A stretch of 64,000 bases of DNA from contig DBQU01000068.1 of NCBI GenBank assembly GCA_002305765.1, positions 8,100 to 72,099 of the forward strand. The letters are read 5' to 3'. This DNA comes from Deltaproteobacteria bacterium UBA1386. Its GTDB lineage: Bacteria; Desulfobacterota; Syntrophorhabdia; Syntrophorhabdales; Syntrophorhabdaceae. Position numbers and translations under genes: made by a program. How positions within the stretch are numbered: position 1 is the stretch's first letter; every line of letters begins with the position of its first letter. Below the pieces are notes generated by a model, which saw nothing but the letters and a program-made list of their open reading frames with translations, was not told the DNA's origin and searched no databases. This document shows positions 25,431 to 34,601 of the stretch, one piece after another.

Positions 25431-26603
25431 TCATTGCGATGTCTCTTCCTCGGTCTTTGCCAGTGTTTTTTCGATCTCCCTGGTAAGATCGATCATCAGG
25501 GTGTGGCTTTCGGGCGTGTACCTGGTGGTTCTGATCTCGGCCATCTTCCGGAGGGCCGCTATGACCCCTTCCGTCTTGCCCGTCTGTTCCATTATCGCTT
25601 CCATCGATGAGTGCCTTTCCTCGTCGGAAGCGGCCCGCACGCAGCGCCTCGCCATGCCGCCGATTATGGCATTGGCGTTGAGGAGATAGTGCGACAGCGT
25701 GGCCATGAGCTGGCGCAGCGTCGACAGGGCGATCGTCTTTCTTTCGTTCTCGAGCTCGACGAGGCGCAGCGTCTGTTTTTCGAGCGTCACCCTCTCCGTG
25801 ACGTCCCGGCAGATCCCGGCGGTCGCCGTTGCCCCGTCATAGGTGATCACCTTGACCTTGTTCTCCGAATAGAGCTTCCTGCCGTCCTTATGGAGCCTCA
25901 GGTATATATACTGGTCCGGGGCTTCCCCCGTCGACGCCCGTCTCCCCCGGATCCTGGTCAGCTGGCCCCGCGATTCGGGGGCCACAAAATCGAGATATGG
26001 CCGTCCGATGACCTCTTCCGCCGAATAGCCGTGCATCTCGCAGAACGCCCTGTTGGCGAATACCAGCCTTCCTTTCCTTGCGATGAAGTATCCGTCGTTG
26101 ATCTCCTCGACGAGCATCCGGTATTTCGCCTCCGATTCCGCCAATTCCCGTGTCCTTTCCCCGACCACCCGCTCCAGGTTCCCGGCGTGCTCCCGTATCG
26201 ACTGCTCGTGTTGAACCTGAAAATGGTCGCTGAATCTCCGGATGGTGTGGGAAAGGCAACAGTTCAACCTTTGAAGCGCATCGGGCAGGAGAGACGTATC
26301 GAGCTCCGTGAGGAAAATGGGCACGAGGACCGTCCTGTAGAGCTCGAAAGCCCCCTGGACCTCGGAGAGGGCGAAGCCGACATCGAGGCGCATGGCGGTG
26401 ATCTTCTCGATAAACCTGTCCATCTTCGAAAAATCGTCTTCCGTGAGTGCCGCGAAGTAGGCTTCCGTTGCCTCGGATATGGTCTCCCTGACCTCTTCCA
26501 CCGGGCGTCGGGAATAGCGCTCGCTCACCTCGGTCAGGATCCGCCTGACCCATTCCCCCATGATCTCATCCCGGCGCGCTTCAAGGAGGCTCTTGAGATC
26601 CAT
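25431..26603 (-). CDS. RsbRD-N/PAS sensor with degenerate HisKA, no ATPase domain
   Basis: A soluble 390-aa protein. The N-terminal about 130 residues (LLEARRDEIMGEWVRRILTE... LDVGFALSEVQGAFELYR) match the RsbRD-type N-terminal helical sensor domain. A coiled linker leads to a PAS/PAC domain (DGYFIARKGRLVFANRAFCEMHGYSAEEVIGR... ICRDVTERVTLE). The C-terminal about 100 residues form a dimerisation-like helix pair with ATLSHYLLNANAIIGG, where a His sits at the HisKA position, but the protein ends with no HATPase domain. It may act as a scaffold or be phosphorylated in trans. The start was set at ATG 26603 (MDLKSLLE); longer forms are open upstream. Confidence 0.75.
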   Translation of the reverse strand: MDLKSLLEARRDEIMGEWVRRILTEVSERYSRRPVEEVRETISEATEAYFAALTEDDFSKMDRFIEKITAMRLDVGFALSEVQGAFELYRTVLVPIFLTELDTSLLPDALQRLNCCLSHTIRRFSDHFQVQHEQSIREHAGNLERVVGERTRELAESEAKYRMLVEEINDGYFIARKGRLVFANRAFCEMHGYSAEEVIGRPYLDFVAPESRGQLTRIRGRRASTGEAPDQYIYLRLHKDGRKLYSENKVKVITYDGATATAGICRDVTERVTLEKQTLRLVELENERKTIALSTLRQLMATLSHYLLNANAIIGGMARRCVRAASDEERHSSMEAIMEQTGKTEGVIAALRKMAEIRTTRYTPESHTLMIDLTREIEKTLAKTEEETSQ

Positions 26604-26719
26604 TACAGAAAAGCCTATACCGGAACCCCGCAACCGTCAAGAACATGGTGCGATCACATCGATCGAAATCGCGGCATGGAGCAACGGAACAACGGGGCTT
26701 CGCATCTTACCGACCCTCC

Positions 26720-26878
26720 TCAGGACTTCGGGGGCTCGGGAGGAATGACCACCGAACTTTCCTCAAGTTTCTCCGTTTCGTTCTTCTCACATTCCGGGCA
26801 CTCCGGCGGCTCCTCCTCGCCGGGTATGGCCGAAAAGGTGATGCCGCACCTTCTGCATATATATGTCGCTTCAGCCAT
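26720..26878 (-). CDS. Small rubredoxin-like zinc-ribbon protein
   Basis: A 52-aa protein starting at ATG 26878 after a GAGGAGG site. Two CxxC pairs, CRRC and CPEC, separated by about 16 residues, form a zinc ribbon of the kind seen in FmdB-like regulatory proteins. The acidic, Pro-rich tail is probably disordered. A function cannot be assigned. It is divergent from the MFS gene. Confidence 0.7.
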   Translation of the reverse strand: MAEATYICRRCGITFSAIPGEEEPPECPECEKNETEKLEESSVVIPPEPPKS

Positions 26879-27045
26879 CTTAGCACCTCCTCGTGTTGTT
26901 TGCGTGCTGTACATCGATAAGCACCGGGCCAGCTGTTGTCAAGGAGACCTCGCCCTCATGCCCGGTACGGAAACAATCCGGGCGGGGAACACATTTTTCG
27001 TGAAACTTCTGGTGAAATTGTCTGTTATCGGGTTACATTGGATTA

Positions 27046-28209
27046 ATGGCACGGTTCGAGGAATTCCGGGGAAAGGCGCTCGTCTTTCTCCTCTTTCTCC
27101 TTTTCGTCTGGTTCGTCAGTTTTTCCATCCGCATCGTCTTCTCCCCGATCCTCCCTCTCGTGGAGGACGAGTTCGGCGTGCACCACGCGAAGGCAAGCGC
27201 CATCTTCACGTTCCTTTCCGCGGGATACGGTCTTTCGGTCATCCTTTCCGGGCTGCTCTCCGGCAGGGTGGGATACAAGCGGACCATCGTCCTTTCTCTC
27301 AGCCTTCTCAGCATTCTGGCGTTTCTCATCCCCGCCGTTCACACTTTCTATCTCCTCTATTTCTTCGCCTTCTTCCTTGGCTTCGCCCACGGGATGTACA
27401 TACCTTCCGCCATCCCGCTCATCACCGAGTACTACACCGAGAAGAACTGGGGCAAGGCGATCGCCATCCATGACACGGGGGCTTCTCTCGCCATCTTCGC
27501 CACACCGCTCGTCGTCCTCTTTCTCCTCCACTTTTTTCCCTGGCGGGGGATATTCGTCGTCTATGGGTGCGTCTTCGTCCTCGTCCTTAGCGTCTTTTGC
27601 CTCTCCAGCACCGAGGTCAGGATCCACGATCCCGCGCGGGCCCTGTTCAGGGAGATCATCAGGATACGCTCACTCTGGTTCATGACCTGCATCTGGGTCT
27701 TCGGGGCGGGGTCAAATCTCGGGATCTACTCGATCACTCCACTGTACCTGACTAAGGAGCTGGGGTTGACGATCGACTACGCCAACACCATCCTTGCCGT
27801 ATCGCGGCTGGTGTCCATCGGCGTGGCGGTGGCGTGCGGTTTCATCGTCGACCGGTTCAGCCTCAGGAGGCTGATGTTCTTTCTCCTGGCCGTCACGTCG
27901 GTCTTCACCGTTCTTCTCGGCCTGTCACCCGTGAGGCACACGGGTGTCCTTCTCTTCTTCCAGGCCTTCTTCGTGACGGGTTTCTTCCCGGTGGGGCTTG
28001 TCGCCATCGCGAGAACGTTCTCGAGGGAGATGCGGGGCCTGGCGACGGGCATCATCCTTTCCTCCAGTTTCTTCCTGGGTGGAGGCGTCATGCCCTGGCT
28101 TCTCGGGGTTTCGGGGGACCTCTACAGCTTCAGACTGGGGATCACGGCCCTGGGCGTGCTCACCCTGCTCGCGAGCACGTTCGTGTTCCGCCTCAGGGAA
28201 CTGAAATGA
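27046..28209 (+). CDS. Major facilitator superfamily transporter
   Basis: A 387-aa, 12-TM secondary transporter of the inner membrane. The loop 2-3 signature region is SGRVGYKR and the second-half repeat is FIVDRFSLRR. Charged residues are sparse in membrane segments and no family-specific substrate motif is recognised; the family includes nitrate, oxalate/formate and sugar-phosphate carriers. It stops next to the convergent tautomerase stop. Confidence 0.85.
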   Translation: MARFEEFRGKALVFLLFLLFVWFVSFSIRIVFSPILPLVEDEFGVHHAKASAIFTFLSAGYGLSVILSGLLSGRVGYKRTIVLSLSLLSILAFLIPAVHTFYLLYFFAFFLGFAHGMYIPSAIPLITEYYTEKNWGKAIAIHDTGASLAIFATPLVVLFLLHFFPWRGIFVVYGCVFVLVLSVFCLSSTEVRIHDPARALFREIIRIRSLWFMTCIWVFGAGSNLGIYSITPLYLTKELGLTIDYANTILAVSRLVSIGVAVACGFIVDRFSLRRLMFFLLAVTSVFTVLLGLSPVRHTGVLLFFQAFFVTGFFPVGLVAIARTFSREMRGLATGIILSSSFFLGGGVMPWLLGVSGDLYSFRLGITALGVLTLLASTFVFRLRELK

Positions 28210-28413
28210 TCAGCTCACGCGTTTTCTCCTTACCGTGACCGTTTCACCGCCCACTCCCCAGTTGTCCGTCTCCACCTCGTCGATGACAACGTAGGTCGTC
28301 TGCGGCTTCTTTCCCAGGACATCGAAGAGGAGCTGCGTCACGCCCCTGATCAGCTTCTCCTTCTGCTCGGCGGTGACCCCTTCTTTCGTTACCTTGATGT
28401 TCACGTACGGCAT
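28210..28413 (-). CDS. 4-oxalocrotonate tautomerase family protein
   Basis: A 67-aa subunit. Pro is the second codon (MPYVNIKVTKEG), the catalytic N-terminal amino acid exposed after Met removal in the tautomerase superfamily. Helix VTAEQKEKLIRGVTQLLFDVLGK and strand TYVVIDEVETDNWGVGG follow the family pattern. It probably forms hexamers and keto-enol tautomerises a small dicarboxylate, but the substrate is unknown. Confidence 0.9.
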   Translation of the reverse strand: MPYVNIKVTKEGVTAEQKEKLIRGVTQLLFDVLGKKPQTTYVVIDEVETDNWGVGGETVTVRRKRVS

Positions 28414-28469
28414 CGTTGCCCTCCCCTATCCATGTGACCGTCCGGCAGACGGGGCTTTAAGCCGCCCGG

Positions 28470-29084
28470 TCACTCGTTCAACCAAGGGTGTTTCTCTTTC
28501 GCGCCCCGCCCCGGCCTCAACGCCGCGTTCCCAACAGGTACCGCGACGAGGCCCGCGACGGCATACACCAGGAACCGCAGGCCCTGATCCCAGTCACCGG
28601 GAACGACGAGGCAGGCAATGCCGAACCCAGCCGCAAACCACACCGCCGACCATATGATATCGGAGAAGAGCCTCGTTTCCAGGGCCTTCACCCTCAGTTC
28701 CGATACCGGCCGGAAGATACGCGCCTCAAGGACATCTCTCGCCTGCCCCATGTATTCCCTCGGCACCGCTATTCTGGCAGGCGTATGTACCGCGAAAACA
28801 CCGGAAACCCCGGCATCATGTGGCGCGGCCGTTGTCCCCTGCACGACGAAGGGGATCCCCGCATCGATGAGCACCGACCGGACGGCCTCGAATTCTTCCT
28901 CTCCGCCAACCTCGACAAGGAAGACGTGGCCCGCGGGGAACGACGGGTCCACATCGTGATGATCGCGAAAATAGACATCACCTTCGTCACCAACGGATGC
29001 CGGGTCCTCGACAAGCCCGACATCACAGATCCGGCACACTGTTATCCCTTCACCATATCTCGTACGACAACGCGGGCAAAGAAT
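28470..29084 (-). CDS. Zinc-ribbon/DUF2007-like membrane protein, probable ATT start
   Basis: The N-terminus MLCPRCRTRYGEGITVCRIC has two CxxC pairs forming a zinc ribbon. Next come a DUF2007-like domain (HVFLVEVGGEEEFEAVRSVLIDAGIPFVVQG ... RIAVPREYMGQARDVLE) and two TM helices near the C-terminus. The first in-frame ATG/GTG/TTG is GTG 29039, which would cut the zinc ribbon in half. A TGA closes the frame just before 29084. ATT at 29084-29082 lies 9 nt after AGGAGG, so it is the best initiator. If so, the protein is 204 aa. The alternative is the short form from GTG. The role is unknown. Confidence 0.65.
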   Translation of the reverse strand: MLCPRCRTRYGEGITVCRICDVGLVEDPASVGDEGDVYFRDHHDVDPSFPAGHVFLVEVGGEEEFEAVRSVLIDAGIPFVVQGTTAAPHDAGVSGVFAVHTPARIAVPREYMGQARDVLEARIFRPVSELRVKALETRLFSDIIWSAVWFAAGFGIACLVVPGDWDQGLRFLVYAVAGLVAVPVGNAALRPGRGAKEKHPWLNE

Positions 29085-29128
29085 GACTCATCTCCTCCTG
29101 GAACGCCTTGAATGTTTGCCTCCGCCCC

Positions 29129-29164
29129 TCAAGCTATTCAAGCGACTCAAGCGACTCAAGCTAT
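29129..29164. repeat. Four 9-nt TCAAGCGAC/TCAAGCTAT tandem units
   Basis: The same unit family as the 35-bp inverted repeat at 14023-14175. It overlaps the stop codon of the metallo-hydrolase gene. Confidence 0.65.
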
Positions 29165-30078
29165 TTCTTCAAATACTTCATCTCCACGTTCGCCCCGATG
29201 AGGAAGGCGCTTTCGCGGCGCTCGGGCAGGCCGCTCTTCAGTTCCGCCGCGATCTTCGCAGGATCGCCGTACTTCGCCGCGAGCTCCTTTGCCATCCTGT
29301 CGAAGGCGATGATGTACTCCTTCATGGCCTGGACGTCCTTTTTGCCCGACACAGGGCCATGCCCCGGGATGATCTTCTCGACATCCATCGACGCGATCTC
29401 ATCGAGCTCTTTCACCCATTCCTCGATGTTTCCCTCGGCGATGAACGGGTGGTAATCCGTAAAGAGAATGTCGCCGGCAAAGAGGACCTTTTTGTCGCGG
29501 AGGTAGACGAGGGTGTCTCCCCCGGTGTGGGAGTGGCGTGCGTGGATGAGTTCCACCCGCTCACCGCCTATATCGATGGTCATCCTCTCCGAATAGGTCA
29601 CCGTGGGGTAGGCGGGCTTCGTGCCCTTCATGTCCTCCCGGGTGAGACCGTATCCTTTGATGTTCTTCAGCGTTTCGGCGGCGGACCTTTCCATCTCCCT
29701 CCTGTCGTTCTCCTCAGCGACGATCACGGCCCCGAGCTTGACGAACTCCGAATTGCCGAAGACATGGTCCAGGTGATAATGGGTATTGATGACATACCTG
29801 ATGGGCTTTTTCGACACGGCCCGGATGTCCCTTATGAAGCGCTTCGCCTCTCTGGCGCTTATGAGGGTGTCCACGACGACAATGCCGTCCCTGCCTATGA
29901 TGATCCCCGCGTTGGCCCCGAAGCTGTTCTTCGGCGACGCCCCCTTCGTATCCACATAGGCGTACACGTTCTCGGCGATGCGTGTTAATTTGTCGGCCGC
30001 AGATGCCTGTCCCTGGAGCAGAAACACCGCGAGAAGCGTCAATAACACTCTTGAGCAGATGGAAAAAGACCTTTGCAT
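29161..30078 (-). CDS. Periplasmic MBL-fold metallo-hydrolase
   Basis: A 305-aa precursor with a signal peptide (residues 1-27, ending QASA). The metal site is NTHYHLDH, a later His in HSHTGGDTLVY, Asp in LFAGDILF and His in IIPGHGPVSG, i.e. a full two-metal site. It is closest to the quinoprotein-relay/SoxH-like group of exported hydrolases rather than true beta-lactamases. The substrate is unknown. It diverges from the lipoprotein run, whose promoter is at 30195. Confidence 0.85.
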   Translation of the reverse strand: MQRSFSICSRVLLTLLAVFLLQGQASAADKLTRIAENVYAYVDTKGASPKNSFGANAGIIIGRDGIVVVDTLISAREAKRFIRDIRAVSKKPIRYVINTHYHLDHVFGNSEFVKLGAVIVAEENDRREMERSAAETLKNIKGYGLTREDMKGTKPAYPTVTYSERMTIDIGGERVELIHARHSHTGGDTLVYLRDKKVLFAGDILFTDYHPFIAEGNIEEWVKELDEIASMDVEKIIPGHGPVSGKKDVQAMKEYIIAFDRMAKELAAKYGDPAKIAAELKSGLPERRESAFLIGANVEMKYLKK

Positions 30079-30194
30079 GCTTGTCCTCCCTGATCGTTCC
30101 GGCGCTGTCTCCCCGCGGTGCCGTGCCTTGACCGGTAAGCTTATAGTAGCATGATGCTCGCCGGATTAAAACAGAATGAGGGCCCAGGGAAGTG

Positions 30195-30222
30195 TTGACA
30201 TTTCCCTCCATTCATGTAAATT
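30195..30222 (+). promoter_or_regulatory. Sigma70-like promoter of the lipoprotein run
   Basis: TTGACA (30195-30200), a 16-nt spacer and TAAATT (30217-30222) lie about 24 nt before the ATG at 30246. Confidence 0.6.
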
Positions 30223-30245
30223 CATTGTCATTCGCGGAGGTGCAC

Positions 30246-30983
30246 ATGCTCACAGGGAAGTACTCTCTTCTTGCTTTCTGTCTCGTCGGCCTGCTTCTCG
30301 GGGGCGGCTGTGAAACGGTTGTCCTCAGGCAGGACATCCCCGTTTCCACGAACCCCATGGGAGCGCGAATACTGGCAGACGGGAAGCCCGCGGGCCAGAC
30401 ACCCGGCACCGTCTCCCTTGAGAGGAACAAGGACCACATCCTGACCATCGTCAAGGAGAATTACCAGCAGGTGGATGTTGTGATCAACAGGCAGTACCAG
30501 TCGAACAAGGTGCTCATGAAGGCCGTCCAGTCAGGGGTCAACTCGGGGCTTTTCTTCAAGAACGCGGGGATGGGAATGAACAGCGGGTTCAACTCCATTT
30601 CCAACCAGGAGGCAACGGGGGAGGCCTATGTCCTCATCCCGCCTTCGGTGGCCGTGACCCTTATCCCCAAACAGGGCCAGGCGGTCCGCCCCCCTCAGGG
30701 GAGCCCGTATCCCGCCGCGCCTTCAGCCGCCCCTCCCGCACGGCCCGCGGCGAACACCGACATACCCACGAAGGACCTCGTCCAGGCCGGCGTTATCGCG
30801 GGCGCTGCTGTCGGGGCGAGCCAGGCTAAGCCCATCGAGAAGAAATGGGAGACCTCGTCGTCATCAAGGACCTACAGGGAGCCTGATGGAACGGTGGTCA
30901 CGAAGAAATCCAGCACATCCGTCAGCGTCGGCGTCAACCCCGCAGGGCTCATAGGCGCCCTCGACACGCTGTTCTCGAAATAA
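30246..30983 (+). CDS. PEGA-domain lipoprotein
   Basis: A 245-aa lipoprotein: lipobox LLLGGGC, with Cys about 20 residues in. The first domain, VSTNPMGARILADGKPAGQTPGTVSLERNKDHILTIVKENY, is a PEGA-type beta domain common on cell surfaces. Then comes a Gly/Asn segment that may pack against the membrane, and a Pro/Ala-rich linker. It starts at ATG 30246 with GGAGG. It is the first gene of a rightward run. The role is probably envelope structural; I cannot be more precise. Confidence 0.7.
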   Translation: MLTGKYSLLAFCLVGLLLGGGCETVVLRQDIPVSTNPMGARILADGKPAGQTPGTVSLERNKDHILTIVKENYQQVDVVINRQYQSNKVLMKAVQSGVNSGLFFKNAGMGMNSGFNSISNQEATGEAYVLIPPSVAVTLIPKQGQAVRPPQGSPYPAAPSAAPPARPAANTDIPTKDLVQAGVIAGAAVGASQAKPIEKKWETSSSSRTYREPDGTVVTKKSSTSVSVGVNPAGLIGALDTLFSK

Positions 30984-30997
30984 AAGGAGATGGAACG

Positions 30998-31471
30998 ATG
31001 AAAAAGACACGTGCTATCATGATCGCGGCGATCATGCTCCTCGCGCTTGCCGGGGCTGCAATGGCCGTAGACATAGACACCCTCGACAGGGTCAGCGTCC
31101 TCATGCCGAAATCCGAGGTCATTGCCATACTCGGTCCTCCCGACGATGTGCTTGACGTCGGCGCGGGCCTCAAGGCCGAGGTGTACAAAGTGGAGGGCAT
31201 TGAGCCGATGATGGGAACAGGCTGCATCTATGACGGCGACCGTCTTGCCGGCCAGTCCTTCATGTTCGCCGGGGAGATGACCGCCGGGGCCGCCGAGAGA
31301 TTGAAAAAGCACGGCTTCGCCCTCCTCGAGGAGAAGAACGCCGCCTATCGGCTTCTCGGGAACGATGACGACACGGGCAGGGTCTTCATGGTCCATGTCT
31401 TCAGCGAGATGGGAATGACGATCGTCATGACTTTCGAGAAGGAGTTCTACGACAGGCACAACAAGCAGTGA
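30998..31471 (+). CDS. Secreted BamE/SmpA-like small protein
   Basis: A 157-aa protein with a signal peptide (to about AMA, residue 23). The segment RVSVLMPKSEVIAILGPPDDVLDVGAGLKAEVYKVEG has the spacing of the SmpA/OmlA fold (G-x-P-D turn after a helix). There is no lipobox Cys, so it is periplasmic. It is 14 nt after the lipoprotein gene. Family placement is tentative. Confidence 0.6.
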   Translation: MKKTRAIMIAAIMLLALAGAAMAVDIDTLDRVSVLMPKSEVIAILGPPDDVLDVGAGLKAEVYKVEGIEPMMGTGCIYDGDRLAGQSFMFAGEMTAGAAERLKKHGFALLEEKNAAYRLLGNDDDTGRVFMVHVFSEMGMTIVMTFEKEFYDRHNKQ

Positions 31472-31514
31472 CGGCCTTACCGGAAGAAAGATGCAGGCCC
31501 CAGGAGGAACGATT

Positions 31515-32630
31515 ATGAAGAGAAGCCCGGCATTCATCATACCCTTCGCGGTGATCACCGCCATCCTTTTTCTGTTCCTCGCCGCCGACTGCCCCGCGGC
31601 GGCTCCCGAGCTCACCCCGGGGAAGATCGACGAGGTCGTCACGAAGATCATGAAGGAGAAGAACATACCGGGGCTGTCCCTTGCCATATCCACGCCCGGA
31701 AGGACGATCGAGAGAAGCTACGGCATCGCCAACATGGAATACAACATCCCCGTGGAGAAGGACACCATCTTCGAGATAGGCTCCATCACCAAGACCTTCA
31801 CGGCCATAGGGATACTGATCCTCCAGCAGGAGGGAAAGCTCAGCGTCACCGACAGGATAACGAAGTACTTCCCCGAGTACCCCCAGTGGCACGACATCAC
31901 CCTCAAACACCTCCTCCAGCATACCTCGGGCATACGGGAAATGACCGAGATCGAGCCCTTCAAGAGCAACCAGGCGAAGGACTGGAACCCCCGGGAGGTC
32001 ATCGCCCGCATGGCTGAAGAGCCCCTCGATTTCCAGCCCGGACAGAACGCGGCTTACAGCAACATAGGGTGCATCATCCTGGGGGTGGTCATCGAGAAGG
32101 TGACGGGTGTTTCCTACAACGACTTCCTGAACGACAGGATCTTGAAGCCCCTGGGAATGGCCCGCACGATGTTCGGCAGCACGAGCGCCATCATCCCGAA
32201 ACGGGCGTCGGGCTACGCCTTCGCCGGCAAGCACGTGAACGCCCCCTTTGCGAGCCTCGTCCTGCCCCATGCGAGCGGCGGCATGACCTCCACCGCCTCA
32301 GACCTCGTCAAGCTCGCAAAGGTCTTCACGGCAAAGGCCCTTCTCACCGAAAAGTCCGTGAAGGAGATGTTCGCCCCCGCCCGCCTTAACAACGGGACGG
32401 AGTTCCTGCTTCCCGGACCCGTCATCAACATGACCTTCGGCTACAGCCTTGACTCGGTGAGGGGCAAGAAGGTGATCCCCGCCAAGACAGGCGGGATATC
32501 GGGGTTCAACTCCTACTTCGCCTACTTCCCCGAATCTCAGGCCATGGTGGCCCTGACGGCAAACCTCGATAACTCGCTTGAAAGCCTTGTCATCATCACC
32601 GACGCCCTCCTCGGGCTGAAGGGCAGGTAG
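31515..32630 (+). CDS. Exported class C beta-lactamase-like serine hydrolase
   Basis: A 371-aa protein with an N-terminal signal/TM segment (8-28). Catalytic motifs: SITK (Ser90, Lys93), YSN (181-183) and KTGG near the C-terminus, so it is expected to be active as a serine beta-lactamase-fold hydrolase. This family covers esterases, D-aminopeptidases and penicillin-binding proteins; resistance is not implied. It starts at ATG 31515 with AGGAGG. Its C-terminal region is the parent-like sequence of the gene scrap at 36453-36571. Confidence 0.85.
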   Translation: MKRSPAFIIPFAVITAILFLFLAADCPAAAPELTPGKIDEVVTKIMKEKNIPGLSLAISTPGRTIERSYGIANMEYNIPVEKDTIFEIGSITKTFTAIGILILQQEGKLSVTDRITKYFPEYPQWHDITLKHLLQHTSGIREMTEIEPFKSNQAKDWNPREVIARMAEEPLDFQPGQNAAYSNIGCIILGVVIEKVTGVSYNDFLNDRILKPLGMARTMFGSTSAIIPKRASGYAFAGKHVNAPFASLVLPHASGGMTSTASDLVKLAKVFTAKALLTEKSVKEMFAPARLNNGTEFLLPGPVINMTFGYSLDSVRGKKVIPAKTGGISGFNSYFAYFPESQAMVALTANLDNSLESLVIITDALLGLKGR

Positions 32631-32684
32631 GGGCCGGTATACCTGCGTCTTCCGTCGTGATATATTGAAGACCTTGAGAGCGAC

Positions 32685-34601
32685 ATGGGACTTGTGCGCA
32701 TACATGATGTTTCCTTGAGCTTCGGCGGGCCGCGGCTCCTCGACTGCGCCACCATTCAGATCGAATCTGGTGAAAGGATAGGTCTTCTGGGGCGCAACGG
32801 GTCGGGCAAGTCGACCTTCATGAAGCTCATCGCCGGCGAGGTCCATCCCGATTCGGGAGAGGTCGTCTACGGCGGCGATGTCCGCGTCGCGCTCCTTCCC
32901 CAGGATGTTCCCGACGACCTCCCCGGGACCGTCTATGACGTCGTCGCCTCGGGCGGGTTCGAGCACGCCCGGCTTCTCAGCAAATACCACGACCTCACGA
33001 TGGGCATCGCCCGCGGTGAGGACGACGGGCTCTTAAAAACGCTCGAACAGGTGCAGCACCTCATTGAAGCATCCGGGGCCTGGCATTACCACCAGAGGAT
33101 CAATGCGGTGATCGAACGGACCGCGCTCGATGAGAACGCGCCTTTCAGGACACTTTCGGCGGGCACGAAGCGGCGTGTGTTCCTGGCAAAAGCCCTCGTC
33201 GCGGACCCGGACCTTCTCCTCCTTGACGAACCGACGAACCACCTCGATGTGGCCACCATACTCTGGCTCGAGGAGTTCCTCCTGAGATATGGAAAGACCG
33301 TAATCTTCGTGACCCACGACCGGGCGTTTCTCAAGCGCCTGGCGACGAGGATAGTAGAGATCGACCGCGGACGCCTGACATCGTACACCTGCGATTACCC
33401 CGCATATCTCGAACGCAGGCAGGCCCTTCTTGAAGCCCAGGAGAAACAATGGTCCGAATTCGACAAGAAGCTGGCCCGGGAAGAGGTGTGGATCAGACAG
33501 GGCGTCAAGGCCCGCCGCACCCGTGATGAAGGCAGGGTCCGTGCGCTCATGCGGATGCGGGAGGAACGGGCGGCGCGGCAGGAGCAAACGGGCCTGTCCC
33601 GGTTCTCCATCGAGGAGGCGGAACGCAGCGGCAGGATGGTTGTGGATGCAAGGGGCGTCTTTTTTGCCTGGGAGGACAGGAAGATCATCGACGGCTTCTC
33701 CGCCACCATCATCCGGGGGGATCGGGTGGGGATCATAGGCCCCAACGGGTGCGGCAAGACAACCCTTCTCAGGATACTCCTCGGTCAGCTCGTGCCAGAT
33801 GAGGGAAAGGTCAGGCTGGGGACGAACGTGGCCGTTGCGCACTTCGACCAGCTGCGCTCCCAGCTCGATGAGACGAGAACGCTGAGAGAGAACATCGGCG
33901 GCGGCAACGACATGATCATCACCGGGAGCGGCTCCCGGCACGTGGTGGGGTACCTCCAGGACTTTCTCTTTTCTCCCGAGCGGACAATGTCGCCTGTCGG
34001 CTCCCTTTCCGGCGGCGAGCGCAACCGCCTGCTTCTCGCGAAGCTCTTCATCGTCCCTTCCAATGTCCTCGTCCTCGACGAGCCTACGAACGACCTCGAC
34101 ACGGAAACGCTGGAGCTCCTCGAAGAAAAACTCCTCGAATACAACGGCACCATCCTGATGGTGAGCCATGACAGGGCATTCCTGAACAATGTGGTGACCT
34201 CGACGATCGTCTTCGAAGAGGATGGGGGCTTGAGGGAATATGTCGGCGGCTACGATGACTGGCTCAGGCAGGCAAACTCTGCCCTGGCGGCGGAGCGGAC
34301 GGTGCCGAAGGAGCAAAAACAGAAGAAGGCGAAGGCGCCTCAGGAAAAGAAGCGGTTGTCCTTCAAAGAGGCCCGGGAGCTCGAATCCCTGCCGCCACTC
34401 ATCGAGGCCCTGGAGGAGGAAAAGCGGCAATTGACGGAGACCCTCAATTCACCCGAGTTCTATGCGGGACGCGACCTCGAAAGGATAAGGACCGTCAATG
34501 ACCGCTGGGGTGCCCTCGAGAAGGAACTCAATGCCGCCTATCATCGCTGGGACGAACTGGAAGAACTGAAGGCAGCCCTCGCCGGCCCATCGGAGCGATG
34601 A
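32685..34601 (+). CDS. uup: ABC-F ATPase Uup-like
   Basis: A 638-aa soluble protein with two ABC domains in tandem and no TM: Walker A GRNGSGKST and GPNGCGKTT, signatures around LSAGTKRR and LSGGERNR, Walker B LLLLDEPTNHLD and VLVLDEPTNDLD. The linker between them is the ABC-F interdomain arm (ARRTRDEGRVRAL). The C-terminal coiled coil (LSFKEARELESLPPLIEALEEEK) is the Uup-type DNA/ribosome-binding tail. It acts on ribosomes or branched DNA intermediates. It overlaps the GIY-YIG gene by 4 nt. Confidence 0.9.
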   Translation: MGLVRIHDVSLSFGGPRLLDCATIQIESGERIGLLGRNGSGKSTFMKLIAGEVHPDSGEVVYGGDVRVALLPQDVPDDLPGTVYDVVASGGFEHARLLSKYHDLTMGIARGEDDGLLKTLEQVQHLIEASGAWHYHQRINAVIERTALDENAPFRTLSAGTKRRVFLAKALVADPDLLLLDEPTNHLDVATILWLEEFLLRYGKTVIFVTHDRAFLKRLATRIVEIDRGRLTSYTCDYPAYLERRQALLEAQEKQWSEFDKKLAREEVWIRQGVKARRTRDEGRVRALMRMREERAARQEQTGLSRFSIEEAERSGRMVVDARGVFFAWEDRKIIDGFSATIIRGDRVGIIGPNGCGKTTLLRILLGQLVPDEGKVRLGTNVAVAHFDQLRSQLDETRTLRENIGGGNDMIITGSGSRHVVGYLQDFLFSPERTMSPVGSLSGGERNRLLLAKLFIVPSNVLVLDEPTNDLDTETLELLEEKLLEYNGTILMVSHDRAFLNNVVTSTIVFEEDGGLREYVGGYDDWLRQANSALAAERTVPKEQKQKKAKAPQEKKRLSFKEARELESLPPLIEALEEEKRQLTETLNSPEFYAGRDLERIRTVNDRWGALEKELNAAYHRWDELEELKAALAGPSER

